The notes below the pieces were generated by a model. That model was not told the origin of the DNA and did not search any database. It saw nothing but the letters and a program-made list of their open reading frames with translations. From Lewinellaceae bacterium (lineage in GTDB: Bacteria > Bacteroidota > Bacteroidia > Chitinophagales > Saprospiraceae), in assembly GCA_020636025.1 (NCBI GenBank), contig JACJYQ010000003.1, positions 372,001 to 436,000 on the forward strand: 64,000 bases of DNA. The letters are read 5' to 3'. Positions 13,997-22,402 of the stretch are shown in pieces (position 1 is the stretch's first letter; each line of letters opens with the position of its first letter). Position numbers and translations under genes: made by a program.

Positions 13997-15199
13997 TTAT
14001 AATTCTAAATCATCCAATGGGCTCTTGATCTTACCCATTCCCTTGTGTGTAATGTGCGTATAAATCTCTGTCGTTTTACTGCTCTCATGCCCCAACAGCG
14101 CTTGTATATATCTCAAATCTACGCCTTTTTCCAGTAAGTGTGTCGCAAAACTGTGTCTTAGGGTGTGTACTGTTGCATAGGGGTTTATTTTCGATTTGAC
14201 TTTCGCTCTTGTAAAAACATTTTGAACACTCCTTTCAGAGTATTTTCCACCGTTTTGACCTTCAAAAACCCACTCAATAGGTTGATGTAATTCCATGTAT
14301 CCATCAAGTACGTTCAATGCCTTATCAGAAAGCAAAGTCCACCGATCTTTTTTGCTCTTTCCTCCGTGAATAAAAACCCTGTGTTGCTCGGCCTGGATAT
14401 CCGGGATTCGCAAATTAAGTACTTCGCCAAGACGCAGTCCTGCAGAATAAATCAACATGAGGATACAGCGATGTTTCAAATTGTCAACAGCGCTAAATAA
14501 TCGCACAACCTCCTGCTCACTCAACACATGCGGTAACTTCCCGGGTCGTTTAGGCCGTATCAAATACCGCACCTTCTCTTCCTGTCCCACTACTTCAGCA
14601 TAAAACATCTTGATAGCACTCAATATCTGATTCTGATGCGACTCGCTGATGTTTCGCTCGCGGATCAAATTTGCGACATAATCATCAATGTGGCGTCTGG
14701 TGAGCTTGCTGGGTTTTATGTCATCGTAATGCCGAATAAATGCCCGGAAACAGTTTTTATAGGCCTTCAGGGTACGCCAACTGTAGCGCTTTAGCAGGAT
14801 GCATTGTTCCAATGCGGTCACAGCAGCTTCATATTTGGCAGCGGGCACTTCCTTCGCTGGCTTGTACGGCCGCCTGGGCACTTCCGGCAACCTTTCCGGT
14901 CTGTTTTTGTCAAACTCAAATGTCCACACCAATTCGCCTGGAAAAAACTTTTCCAGAAATCGGTATGTCAGCATTGTATAGGGTATTTCCCAGGTCTTTG
15001 TTTCGGCGTTCCAGCGTCTGCCATGGATGTTTTTTACCGTTTCCAGGTGCGTTGGAATCAATTGCATGGGCAGTTGCAAGCCCAGATAATCTGGGTTGTC
15101 CGCAAGTCTGGAAATCAACATTTTCCCCGCGACCTTACTTGAAAAGGGTGGGGAGTTGTGGCTGTTTTCGAACTGGTTCATGGTTTTATTGGGTTGCAT
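13997..15199 (-). CDS. Tyrosine recombinase of the cassette array, HARP-like N-terminus
   Basis: 400 residues. Residues 40-110 contain HGRRWNAETKTWEIP (59-73), resembling the GRxW-(N/D)-xxxKxWxxP signature of the HARP domain of SMARCAL1. A SAM-like core-binding domain (about 120-210) and the catalytic domain follow: Arg256 (SAGLRLGE), Lys281 or nearby (GGKSKKDR), His345/Arg348 (HTLRHS), His371 (LGHESS) and Tyr380 (EIYTH). The end IKSPLDDLEL resembles the end of IntI proteins (SPLDAL), but the KDR-to-HTLRH spacing is about 60 residues, too short to hold the IntI-specific insertion. It reads in the same direction as the cassettes. All catalytic residues are present, so it is probably active. 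Confidence 0.88.
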   Translation of the reverse strand: MQPNKTMNQFENSHNSPPFSSKVAGKMLISRLADNPDYLGLQLPMQLIPTHLETVKNIHGRRWNAETKTWEIPYTMLTYRFLEKFFPGELVWTFEFDKNRPERLPEVPRRPYKPAKEVPAAKYEAAVTALEQCILLKRYSWRTLKAYKNCFRAFIRHYDDIKPSKLTRRHIDDYVANLIRERNISESHQNQILSAIKMFYAEVVGQEEKVRYLIRPKRPGKLPHVLSEQEVVRLFSAVDNLKHRCILMLIYSAGLRLGEVLNLRIPDIQAEQHRVFIHGGKSKKDRWTLLSDKALNVLDGYMELHQPIEWVFEGQNGGKYSERSVQNVFTRAKVKSKINPYATVHTLRHSFATHLLEKGVDLRYIQALLGHESSKTTEIYTHITHKGMGKIKSPLDDLEL

Positions 15200-15344
15200 G
15201 TATTTGTAATTAGGGTATTACAAATATAACAGAAATCCCAATACAGGCAAACGGTCTGGTTAAAAGCCAAAGCCGTTTTCGGGCGAGAAGAGTGTCACTT
15301 TCCTCAAGTGTTGGATTTTAACCAGTGATGAAATTGACATTTGT

Positions 15345-15428
15345 GGTAACGTTTGCTCAAGGTGCTCCTGCGGAAACACCTATGAGCGGCGATTTGCTCA
15401 AGGGCCCTTTCGAAAACACCACGAATGG
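15345..15428. repeat. Tandem pair of GGTGCTCC-type hairpin repeats
   Basis: Two imperfect units of about 42 bp each begin TTTGCTCAAGG (15349 and 15391) and end in GCGGCG or GGCGGC. The first contains the hairpin word GGTGCTCCTGCGGAAA (15361-15376). Its exact reverse complement is at 16542-16557 and a close direct copy at 16679-16698, so the beta-lactamase-like gene lies between members of this family. The remainder of 15200-15490 holds no gene. Confidence 0.6.
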
Positions 15429-15490
15429 CGGCAAAAGAACTTCTCCAGAAACCGGTATGCCAACATTGTGTATGGAATTTTCTCACATGG

Positions 15491-16537
15491 TTATGAGTTG
15501 CTGTTACGTCTCAGGATCTTTACAATACGATTATATACCATTCCCGATAAATTCCAGGAATATCCACCACTTGTATTTATAAACTGAACAACAACTGCAT
15601 CAATATCTTTGGAATATCTGGCAATGCTGGTGTATCCCGGCAACAACCCGGTATGTTCGTATTCATATATAGAAGAATAAATAGCCTGTTCATGGTGGTT
15701 CAGCAAGGAGCCATCGTTGAGTGCCCTCAGGAAAATCCCCACATCTTTTGCCGTAGCCACCATCGAGCCACCAGGGGTTTTAAACTCATTATACTTTAAA
15801 TCACCGTCAAAACCCACGTCATACCCACTCATTACATCGTTTATGTCCACTTCACCCAACAAGCTGAATGTATGGTTCAGGTTAAGCGGCGCTAAAACTT
15901 CCTTCTTGATGTATTGATGATGGCTGTATCCCAATGTTTTATCAAGGATTTCGCCTATCAGCAAGTAATTTGTATTTGAATAACTAAATTTTTTATCAGG
16001 TTCAAAATCGGCAGGTTTGTCCAGCACGAGCTCAAGATTTTCACTTATTTCTTTCGGGGCAGATTTCCAATAGCCGGGAGTGTCGGTAAAGTTGGGTATG
16101 CCGCTTCTGTGCTGCACCATCATTCTCAAGGTGATTTTATCGGCATTCTCAATTCTCCCGGCAAGCTCCGGCAGATAATCGGCGAGCGTTTTATCCAGTG
16201 ATAAATGCTTGTCATTTGTCAGTTTTGCGACAGCAACAGCAATGTATAATTTACTGATACTGGCAATCTTGAACAAAGCGTGCGGGTCGGTTGGTGTTTT
16301 GTTTTCCTTGTTTTCCCATCCACCGGCGTAAAATGCGGGTTGTTTGCCTGCTTGGTCCACGTAAACAATCATGCCATCGAGCCCAAGGTTCATGGCTTCA
16401 TTTACCTGTTCTTGCACGGTATCAGGTAGCGGTAAAATCCAGGCCCTTACCAGAATCCATGGTACAAAGAACAAGGAGCTTAAGCTTACAACGATGAATG
16501 CTATTCTTAATATTTGTTTTGTGAATTTCATGGTCAT
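15491..16537 (-). CDS. Beta-lactamase-like serine hydrolase (class C/PBP4* fold)
   Basis: 348 residues with an N-terminal membrane or signal segment (IAFIVVSLSSLFFVPWILV). The catalytic Ser-x-x-Lys is in KIASISKLY, the Tyr-x-Asn in KFSYSNTNY, followed by LLIGEILDK, and a His-rich loop MMVQHRSGIPNF is characteristic of the family. Members include esterases, D-aminopeptidases and penicillin-binding-like enzymes, so resistance to beta-lactams should not be assumed. It lies beside the recombinase but has none of the cassette cores; GGTGCTCC hairpins flank it on both sides. Confidence 0.87.
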   Translation of the reverse strand: MTMKFTKQILRIAFIVVSLSSLFFVPWILVRAWILPLPDTVQEQVNEAMNLGLDGMIVYVDQAGKQPAFYAGGWENKENKTPTDPHALFKIASISKLYIAVAVAKLTNDKHLSLDKTLADYLPELAGRIENADKITLRMMVQHRSGIPNFTDTPGYWKSAPKEISENLELVLDKPADFEPDKKFSYSNTNYLLIGEILDKTLGYSHHQYIKKEVLAPLNLNHTFSLLGEVDINDVMSGYDVGFDGDLKYNEFKTPGGSMVATAKDVGIFLRALNDGSLLNHHEQAIYSSIYEYEHTGLLPGYTSIARYSKDIDAVVVQFINTSGGYSWNLSGMVYNRIVKILRRNSNS

Positions 16538-16795
16538 TTTATTTCCGCAGGAGCACCAAGGGCATACGGTATCGTGAGTAACCCTGTAATTATCTTGAGC
16601 GAAGAGGAGGCTGTTCTTTCCAGCGGTCAGTATTTTATCTGTGTCAAATATAGGATTTTGTGGTAACGCTTATTCTTGGTGCTCCAGTGGAAGCACCAGG
16701 AACGACGGAAAGCTGCTCCTCCACAAACATCGTTAGCGGCGAAAAATTCCTTCTACAATCTGCCTTCTGCCTTCTGAAATCTGCAATAAAAAACC
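16538..16795. repeat. Hairpin-repeat spacer between beta-lactamase-like gene and proC
   Basis: It contains the inverted copy TTTCCGCAGGAGCACC (16542-16557) and the direct copy GGTGCTCCAGTGGAAGCACC (16679-16698), itself a hairpin (GGTGCT/AGCACC). TTTGTGGTAACG upstream of the latter is shared with 15337-15348. Near 16757 there is a short tandem word (TGCCTTC twice) next to the 3' end of proC. No gene seen. Confidence 0.55.
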
Positions 16796-17596
16796 CTACC
16801 TCCCCAATTCCTCCGCCCGTCGAAACGCCGCCTCCGCTCCGGCAACAATGATCTTGTCCAGCTGAGCGCTGTTAAAATGATTAATGGCCGCTTCGGTAGT
16901 GCCTCCTTTGGATGCCACCTTGTCGATCCATTCCCTGCAATTGAAACTGTTCTGCTGGAACAGATTTAGCGCACCCGAGAAGGTTTGTTTCACCAGCAAC
17001 TCGGCTTCCGAGTCTTTTATGCCCATTTCAATGGCTGCATTGATCATGGCATCCATAAAATAGAATATATAGGCCGGCCCCGAACCGGAAATGGCGGTGA
17101 CTACATCGATGAGTCGCTCATTTTGCACGTTCAGGGTTTTGCCAGTCGTTTGCAGCAGGTTTTGTATCCATTGTTCCTCCAGCCTGGATACGTCGGAGGT
17201 AGTGGTAAATGCCGTCATGCCCAAACCAATTTGCGATGGCAGGTTGGGCATGGCTCTTATGATCTTCTTTACCTTTAGATGCTCCTCAATGGTTTTGATG
17301 GTTATTCCAGCCATAATACTTAGCACCACCTGATTGTCTTCGATGTGATCCACGATCTGTCCAAACAAAGCAGGCGCATCCTGTGGCTTTACTGCCAGGA
17401 TCACCAGCTCGGCTTCATTCACCCGGGCATGATCGGTAATGACCTGCGCGATTTTGAAACCTTCAAGCCTGGAAACTTTTTCCTCTTTGTCCTTTTCCAG
17501 GATTAACAATTGCTCCGGTGTTACCACATGCGAATTGGTAAAAGCCCGGGCATAGGTGAGGCCCATGTTGCCGCCACCGATGATCATTATTTTCAT
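16796..17596 (-). CDS. proC: Pyrroline-5-carboxylate reductase
   Basis: 266 residues. Cytosolic NAD(P)H-dependent enzyme making L-proline from 1-pyrroline-5-carboxylate. A Rossmann fold starts at residue 3 (IMIIGGGNMGLTYA), AVKPQDAP is the conserved nucleotide-domain turn, and the C-terminal dimer domain shows ISGSGPAYIFYFMDAMI and SKGGTTEAAINHF. Full length for the family. It stands alone on the minus strand, 129 bp from the ATP-synthase-associated genes. Confidence 0.95.
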   Translation of the reverse strand: MKIMIIGGGNMGLTYARAFTNSHVVTPEQLLILEKDKEEKVSRLEGFKIAQVITDHARVNEAELVILAVKPQDAPALFGQIVDHIEDNQVVLSIMAGITIKTIEEHLKVKKIIRAMPNLPSQIGLGMTAFTTTSDVSRLEEQWIQNLLQTTGKTLNVQNERLIDVVTAISGSGPAYIFYFMDAMINAAIEMGIKDSEAELLVKQTFSGALNLFQQNSFNCREWIDKVASKGGTTEAAINHFNSAQLDKIIVAGAEAAFRRAEELGR

Positions 17597-17693
17597 GGTC
17601 TTATATTATTGCGTGTTGCCTTGTCAAGCACTTTATTAATTGACGATTGACAATTACATGATTACATAATTATTGATGTGATGGAGAATTGTA

Positions 17694-17728
17694 AAATTCC
17701 GCATTCCGCATTCCGCATTCCGCACTCA
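17694..17728. repeat. Stop-codon-anchored tandem ATTCCGC words
   Basis: On the minus strand the TGA stop of the 17726-18106 gene is the first three bases of TGAGTGCGGAATGCGG, which continues as four 7-bp units. A practically identical block follows the rny stop codon (22850-22884), and a related one follows the gene ending at 22362. See also 27294-27341 and 63009-63055. Confidence 0.7.
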
Positions 17729-18106
17729 AGAACGCGCGAGTTTCGACATAAACCATACCTCAAATATTGTATAGATCATGTAGCAAAACAGAAAGATTCC
17801 CACAAACCATTGATTTTGCGGATTTGATACTTTTTGATAGAGGAGGAGAAAGCCGATGGCCACCACCATTTTCCCGAATACGGAGACGGAAACGAGGTTG
17901 GTAAAAGCGTACTTGTTTTTGGATCGGGCCGAGCTTGATCCGGCAAAATACAGTCCGATGCAGATGACCATGAAAAACAACAGGGAAGCCATGGAGAACA
18001 TGCCGTGTTCTTTCGCCTGTGGAGCGTAGTAGTAAATGCCGCCGAGCACAAGGGCCGTGCCTAGCGTAACGAGCAAAAGAGAGAAGAAGAATGACTTTAA
18101 GGACAT
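17726..18106 (-). CDS. Membrane protein in the AtpZ cluster
   Basis: 126 residues, four predicted helices (SLLLVTLGTALVLGGIYYY, MASLLFFMVICIGLYFAG, VSVFGKMVVAIGFLLLY, WFVGIFLFCYMIYTIFEVWF). Proteins of this size and topology commonly sit between AtpZ and AtpB in Bacteroidota ATP synthase loci, as an AtpI-like assembly or ion-supply factor. Here no atpB follows; the next gene is proC. The start is 10 bp after the AtpZ-like stop, so they are probably co-transcribed. Confidence 0.65.
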   Translation of the reverse strand: MSLKSFFFSLLLVTLGTALVLGGIYYYAPQAKEHGMFSMASLLFFMVICIGLYFAGSSSARSKNKYAFTNLVSVSVFGKMVVAIGFLLLYQKVSNPQNQWFVGIFLFCYMIYTIFEVWFMSKLARS

Positions 18107-18116
18107 AAAAAGATGG

Positions 18117-18380
18117 TCAGTCTTTAAGCAGTTGCTTATAGATCATGTAAAAAGCCACAAATAAAAACAGAATAGTCAGAAAAACCGCAAACAAAGGGCG
18201 CTCCATCTCCATTTTGGCATCTACCCAGCGACCGATTAACGCGCCGGCCAGACAAGCGCCCAGAAGTTCGAAGGCCATACCGCCGTATTTTGCGGTAGCC
18301 ATCAGAGCTTCCTTACGCCTTTCTTCAGGCGACTTTTTCGCTGGCTTTTTTGTCATCAGCGGCAGTTTTCGATTTCTCAC
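18117..18380 (-). CDS. AtpZ/AtpI-family protein
   Basis: 87 residues: a basic N-terminus (KKPAKKSPEERRKEALM) and two membrane helices (ELLGACLAGALIGRWVDAKM, FAVFLTILFLFVAFYMIYK). This is the usual AtpZ/AtpI plan, with the GxxxGxxxD-containing first helix; the family helps assemble the F-type ATPase or supplies Mg/Ca ions. It overlaps the bactofilin gene by 56 bp in another frame; a later start (MTKKPAKK) would shorten the overlap. Confidence 0.8.
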   Translation of the reverse strand: MRNRKLPLMTKKPAKKSPEERRKEALMATAKYGGMAFELLGACLAGALIGRWVDAKMEMERPLFAVFLTILFLFVAFYMIYKQLLKD

Positions 18381-18780
18381 TGCTCAACACGCCATTGGAG
18401 CTGACAGCCTCCATTCTACAGGAAACATTAAAGTGAGCGCCACTTTGCACCAGCAGTTTATTGGTGCTGATCTCGCCCTCCACTTCGGCTGTTTCACGAA
18501 TATTCAGCAGTTCTGTTACGGTCATTTTGCCTTTAAAGCGACCTTCCACCACGGCGTTTTGACAATGGATCTCTCCGTCCACAACCCCGCTTGGGCCGAT
18601 GATCACTTTTGCTTTGCAGCGCAATTTACCTTTAATGGTGCCATCAATTCGGAAGTCGCTGTCACACTGTAAAGTACCTTCTACGGAGGTGCCACTCACC
18701 AGTGCATTCAAAGCGCCCGTACCGGTAGCGGCAGATGTATTTTTTTTAGAGTCTTCAGACTCCTTGGTGCTTCCAAACAT
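18325..18780 (-). CDS. Bactofilin (polymer-forming cytoskeletal protein)
   Basis: 151 residues. The central part (about 28-120) is a right-handed beta-helix of repeating strands: LVSGTSVEGTLQCDSDFRID, GTIKGKLRCKAKVIIGPSG, VVEGRFKGKMTVTELLNI. Disordered charged tails lie on both sides, as usual for bactofilins, which polymerise at the inner membrane to organise cell-wall enzymes. Linkage of bactofilin to AtpZ and the ATP synthase is common in this phylum. Confidence 0.93.
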   Translation of the reverse strand: MFGSTKESEDSKKNTSAATGTGALNALVSGTSVEGTLQCDSDFRIDGTIKGKLRCKAKVIIGPSGVVDGEIHCQNAVVEGRFKGKMTVTELLNIRETAEVEGEISTNKLLVQSGAHFNVSCRMEAVSSNGVLSSEKSKTAADDKKASEKVA

Positions 18781-19144
18781 ATTTTTTTCGGTTTAAAAAC
18801 GAATTTCCTGCTTCGTTTTGAGATAAGGAAGAAATTGGATTAAAAGCGTTTTACATATTCAAACTGAATATACATCTCGTGCTACAATAACGTGTCTGAA
18901 AGTCGTGCCTGTTCAAAATTGATGCCCAGTTAATCACTTTGTAATCAAACATTTACATCAACCCCAAATCAATTAAATTCAATCGCACAAATCAAATAAA
19001 CCACACAAATCAAATAAATCACAGTAAAGACATTGGTGAGGGGGACAAAAATGAAAAAGATTCCCGGTGCATGCAAGCAATCGGGAATCTTTTTTAAAAC
19101 CCTTAACAAAGGGTTCCGGTGCTTAAACCGGTATCTGAATTCTC
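18781..19144. other. Intergenic region between bactofilin and PorP-like gene
   Basis: 364 bp with no convincing gene. Near 18980-19020 are imperfect AATCAAATAAA repeats, and the terminator of the PorP-like gene is at 19054-19094. The bactofilin promoter must lie in 18781-18900, but no clear TAnnTTTG box was identified. Confidence 0.5.
19054..19094 (-). terminator. Rho-independent terminator after PorP-like gene
   Basis: GATTCCCG (19059-19066) pairs with CGGGAATC (19082-19089). Runs of A on the left and T on the right make it usable in both directions. It lies about 50 bp beyond the stop of the PorP-like gene. Confidence 0.8.
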
Positions 19145-20191
19145 TTAGAAGTTCGGGCAGTAAACACCGCGACGCTCAGGTCCGCAGATCTTGTACACGA
19201 GGGAGAATTCGAAGGAACCGTTACCGTTTGTAGCCGGGAACAGGCTGGAGGTATTGATGTCGTAGCTAAAGCCGATGGTAAACTGCTCATAATCAAAGCG
19301 TGTGCTCGCGATGATGGCATCCATCAGTTTGCCGTCGTTCAGGCGGTTGGCCAAACGAGCCCATACGCCAAACTGGAAAGACTGGTTGTAACGGCGGCTG
19401 TTGCCAAGAACGAACTTGAAGGAGTTACCCACGTTTACCTGCCAGGATGGACCCTGGAAGAAGGTTACGACGCCAGGACCTACACCAAATTTATTGGCCA
19501 GCATAAACTCACCACCTGCGTGGAAAGTGAACTTGCTGTACAATGGAATGTTGGCATTTTCGAATGACTGGTTAGCGCGGTTCAGGTGACTGAAAGCACC
19601 ACCGAAGTAGAAGTTAGCATCTTCGTTGAATACGCTGAACCACAGAGCGCCGGCAGAAAGATCCATGAACAGGAAGCTTGGATCGAGGATGGTCTCCGCT
19701 GTTCCAACGTTTGCATTGAACTGACCATTCAGGTTCTGACTTGGCCATTGCAGGTTGTAGCTCTTGATGCTGCGGTTACTCACACCTACATCAGCACCCA
19801 ACACGAGGTAGTGTGCTTTCTTGCGGTATCCGCCCATTTTCTTGGCGTAAGAACCGGAAAGACGAGCCTGGATGGTAGCAAACTCGGAAGCGCCTGCTTT
19901 ATCACCCCATAGCGTACCGCCTATGCCGAAATAATCGTAACGGCCAACAGGAACTTTCTGATCGTAAGAGGCAGAATAAGTGTTGTAGGCATTGTTTTTG
20001 AGAATAGAAGCCCACTGGTTGCGGTAGTTCACCACCATGCGGTGATTACAATTCATCACACCTGTCATGGCAGGGTTAAGGTTCAGAGGACTCTGGTAGA
20101 ACTGGGAAAAGTGGATATCCTGGGCTTGGCTAGTAAGGGCCACCAGCATCACAAAACACAGTGTAAGGAAGTGTGTAGTAGTTTTTTTCAT
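19145..20191 (-). CDS. PorP/SprF-family type IX secretion outer membrane protein
   Basis: 348 residues with a signal peptide (TLCFVMLVALTSQAQ), then the family signature DIHFSQFYQSPLNLNPAMTG and NYRNQWASI near the N-terminus, and beta-barrel strands to the end. Members form part of, or accompany, the type IX secretion and gliding machinery; many paralogues exist per genome, often beside large adhesin genes, and no such partner is adjacent here. It fits the presence of type IX sorting domains elsewhere in the window. Confidence 0.9.
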   Translation of the reverse strand: MKKTTTHFLTLCFVMLVALTSQAQDIHFSQFYQSPLNLNPAMTGVMNCNHRMVVNYRNQWASILKNNAYNTYSASYDQKVPVGRYDYFGIGGTLWGDKAGASEFATIQARLSGSYAKKMGGYRKKAHYLVLGADVGVSNRSIKSYNLQWPSQNLNGQFNANVGTAETILDPSFLFMDLSAGALWFSVFNEDANFYFGGAFSHLNRANQSFENANIPLYSKFTFHAGGEFMLANKFGVGPGVVTFFQGPSWQVNVGNSFKFVLGNSRRYNQSFQFGVWARLANRLNDGKLMDAIIASTRFDYEQFTIGFSYDINTSSLFPATNGNGSFEFSLVYKICGPERRGVYCPNF

Positions 20192-20663
20192 AAGAAAGTC
20201 GAACCGTTGTGGTTTGGTTGAAAAACAGCACTATAAATGGGCAAAATACCCGGTCACTTGAAAGCTTGGGAGGCGAAGGTAAGTTTTTCCATATTCCTCG
20301 CTACCCCAAATTTGAAATTTTAACGCGACAAAATAAGAAGAATGACGGGAACGAACATAAGTCAAATCCTATTTTGTCAATTTGGTTAAAGTAAGCTACA
20401 GGTTCAAAATTTGAGTCTAAAAGCCGTCAATGTAAAATTTTATTCTGAACAGTCTCGCTTTTGCAATAATGTCCGGACAATACAGCAAAAATCAGTGCGT
20501 AATTCAGGATAATATTTGTTTTGGTGCTAATGAAATTTCCGTTTTAAACCCGAGAAACAATCAAAAGACTACCTAAAGCAACTTTACGCTGCCTGATGTA
20601 ATTATGAATTATTAATTATGAGTTATGAATGAGTCAATTCATAATTCATAACTCATAATTCAC
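20192..20663. repeat. Intergenic region with 17-bp inverted repeat
   Basis: 472 bp without a gene. AATTATGAGTTATGAAT (20614-20630) has its perfect complement at 20644-20660, and AATTATGAATT-type words extend from 20600. The hairpin lies directly after the stop of the gene ending at 20664. The same words occur at 42803-42830. Confidence 0.6.
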
Positions 20664-21530
20664 CTAGAATTCCACCTCCATATCCTTGATCACCTTTCCG
20701 GCTTTGGTTTGCATGCGCACGATGTATTTACCCGGGTCGAGGTTGTAGACTTCCAGGCGCATGCTGCTTCGGTGTTCGCCGGCAACCATTACCTGTTCTT
20801 TTGAGATTTGTTTGATTAGTTTTCCTTCGCCGTCGAGAAGCACCATAACGGTTTTTTCGTCCTTCTCGAGATAGTAACGGAAGTTGCCTTCCACCACCAT
20901 GGCTTTACCCAGTTCAGCTCTGCGGCCGGGAACTTCTTCCACGGTTTCGTAGCGAATCTTGTATCCAGGTAGTTCTTTACCCAACAGGTCGGCAGTAAAC
21001 TTGGCCAATGTACGGTCGGAGATGCCACCGAGTCCGCGACCTTTATTCATGACACACCAAACGGCACTCTGTGCGTCGTAATCTTCGGTTTTGTTGTTGT
21101 CTGCAATGTATTTCAGCAGAGAGCACAATTGGGTGGCTGCTAAACTGCCAACAGCAAAACCAGAACCGGCTTGCGGCGAAATATCCCCTGATTGCGTGCA
21201 AAAGGTTTTCAACCGCACTTCTTTTTCCGTTTTTGAATTTACCGAAACCAATTGTTCTTCAGCGACAACCAGCGTTTGCAGGGCCGAGTCCGAAGGCTCC
21301 ATCAGCTGTCCAAGCGGAACCCTTACCCTAATATATCGGCCAGCAATGTTTTTTATCAACAGTTTCAGGCTTTCACCCTGATGACCGCCAATGCCTTCAA
21401 CATCCAGACTAATCAGCTTTTGCTCCAAAGCATCTTTAAGATCAAAAGTTCTGTTTGGCGTTGTTTTTTGGGCGGTTAATGCAGTGGAAATGAAAAGTAA
21501 CAAAAGGATAGAAAGCAGTCTCATTGGCAT
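20664..21530 (-). CDS. Exported protein of unknown function
   Basis: About 288 residues from the MPMRLLSILLLLFISTALTA start, which gives a clean signal peptide ending at TAQ; the frame is open to 21560. The middle part (SGFAVGSLAATQLCSLLKYI, AVWCVMNKGRG) recalls the helical domain of secreted proteins predicted to act with thioester-like or gelation modules, but I do not recognise it. The C-terminal 90 residues are a beta-sandwich (MVLLDGEGKLIKQ, VYNLDPGKYIVRMQT) of the kind that attaches to surface structures. Function unknown. Confidence 0.65.
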   Translation of the reverse strand: MPMRLLSILLLLFISTALTAQKTTPNRTFDLKDALEQKLISLDVEGIGGHQGESLKLLIKNIAGRYIRVRVPLGQLMEPSDSALQTLVVAEEQLVSVNSKTEKEVRLKTFCTQSGDISPQAGSGFAVGSLAATQLCSLLKYIADNNKTEDYDAQSAVWCVMNKGRGLGGISDRTLAKFTADLLGKELPGYKIRYETVEEVPGRRAELGKAMVVEGNFRYYLEKDEKTVMVLLDGEGKLIKQISKEQVMVAGEHRSSMRLEVYNLDPGKYIVRMQTKAGKVIKDMEVEF

Positions 21531-21651
21531 TATTTTTATCCAAAACGCCGACCGGCTCAACTTATTGAAACCTTAACAATTTGCACAAGCCTAAGAACAT
21601 GAAGCAGCGTCTATACGCGAATGCTTATCTTTCGGCAAAACACATTGTTCG

Positions 21652-22362
21652 ATGCGCATAAAAAAACTACTTGTCTCTGCCAGTTTCCTGTTGCTTATCA
21701 ATGGTCTTATGGCTCAAAAGTCATTTGGTCATCTGGTTTTGGGTTTGCAATCAGGATTCGATGTAGCACAGTTTACGCCAGGTGAGAAAGCGAAAGCACT
21801 GCCAGCTTTAACACTGGAAGGATCTCTTGGACCTGTTTCAGTCGGTGTAGGCATCGGCCGGAGTCAATACCCTAAGTATTACTACTATTCATTTACAGGA
21901 GACACTGTCCATCGGCCGGGTGATAATGGGGCAACGGTGACCAAACACCTGGCAAATTACCACAGCTTTAAGCCGGCCTACTGGATTGTACCTGCCTATA
22001 TCAATATTCGGGTACACAAGTGTGATTGTGTTTATTTGCATGCCGGTATGTACTTCGAAAAAGTAGATCTCGGCCGGCCGGATATTATCGAGTTTTACAA
22101 TGTTGAATTCGACCAGTTTTATTCCGGTGCCGTTGACCTTCAAAGAGGCCAATTGGTGAAACCGCGCATCAAGTCCTTCGAATTTGGCGTAGGTTTCAAT
22201 GTGTACAAACGCGATTTCTTCCGGCTAATAGCTCGCCCAACCTATGTTTTAACCGAAAACCCTGAGGTGTATTCAAATTCCGATGTGCGTGAATATCTGC
22301 CTACATTGCGTTTTACATTTGGTGCGCAGATAGCCTTGTGGCGGGAACGCACGGCGGATTGA
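21652..22362 (+). CDS. Exported outer-membrane beta-barrel-type protein
   Basis: 236 residues. Signal peptide (KLLVSASFLLLINGLMA, then QKS), followed by strands with alternating aromatic residues (GHLVLGLQSGFDVAQF, GVGIGRSQYPKYYYYS) and a terminal strand PTLRFTFGAQIALW. The length and pattern fit an OmpW- or PorT-like barrel, but no specific family is recognised. The TGA stop is immediately continued by a tandem GTGTGGAATG repeat. Confidence 0.65.
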   Translation: MRIKKLLVSASFLLLINGLMAQKSFGHLVLGLQSGFDVAQFTPGEKAKALPALTLEGSLGPVSVGVGIGRSQYPKYYYYSFTGDTVHRPGDNGATVTKHLANYHSFKPAYWIVPAYINIRVHKCDCVYLHAGMYFEKVDLGRPDIIEFYNVEFDQFYSGAVDLQRGQLVKPRIKSFEFGVGFNVYKRDFFRLIARPTYVLTENPEVYSNSDVREYLPTLRFTFGAQIALWRERTAD

Positions 22363-22399
22363 GTGTGGAATGTGGAGTGCGGAGTGTGGAGTGCGGAGT
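22360..22399. repeat. Tandem GAGTGCGG words after stop codon
   Basis: The TGA at 22360-22362 begins TGAGTGTGGAATGTGGAG, which continues in the same word (GTGCGGAGTGTGG). It is a variant of the block at 17694-17728 and lies opposite the inverted block at 22850-22884, so the four-helix-bundle gene is bracketed by inverted copies. Confidence 0.65.
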
Positions 22400-22402
22400 G
22401 AG

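Larger units (their letters stand above)
1253..15199 (-). mobile_element. Integron-like cassette array with its recombinase
   Basis: Five gene blocks on the minus strand are bounded by hairpin sites. From the recombinase outward, with cuts placed at G/TTA: C1 5655-13910, C2 4880-5654, C3 4129-4879, C4 3542-4128, C5 1260-3541. Each block begins, read on the minus strand, with its own GTTAnnnn sequence and ends with the reverse complement of that sequence just before the hairpin: GTTACCTGC for C1, GTTAGTGGC for C2, GTTAGGTAGC for C3, GTTAGCATC for C4, GTTATCGGC for C5. This is the relation expected of integron cassettes, where the inverse core of attC pairs with the core of the same circular cassette. 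The recombinase gene reads in the same direction as the cassettes, unlike class 1 integrons. Confidence 0.75.

Noticed and set aside
13997..15199. Canonical integron integrase IntI
   Set aside because: The catalytic domain lacks the IntI-specific insertion between the Lys and HxxR boxes and carries an unrelated N-terminal domain; only the end (SPLDDL) and the genetic context are IntI-like.
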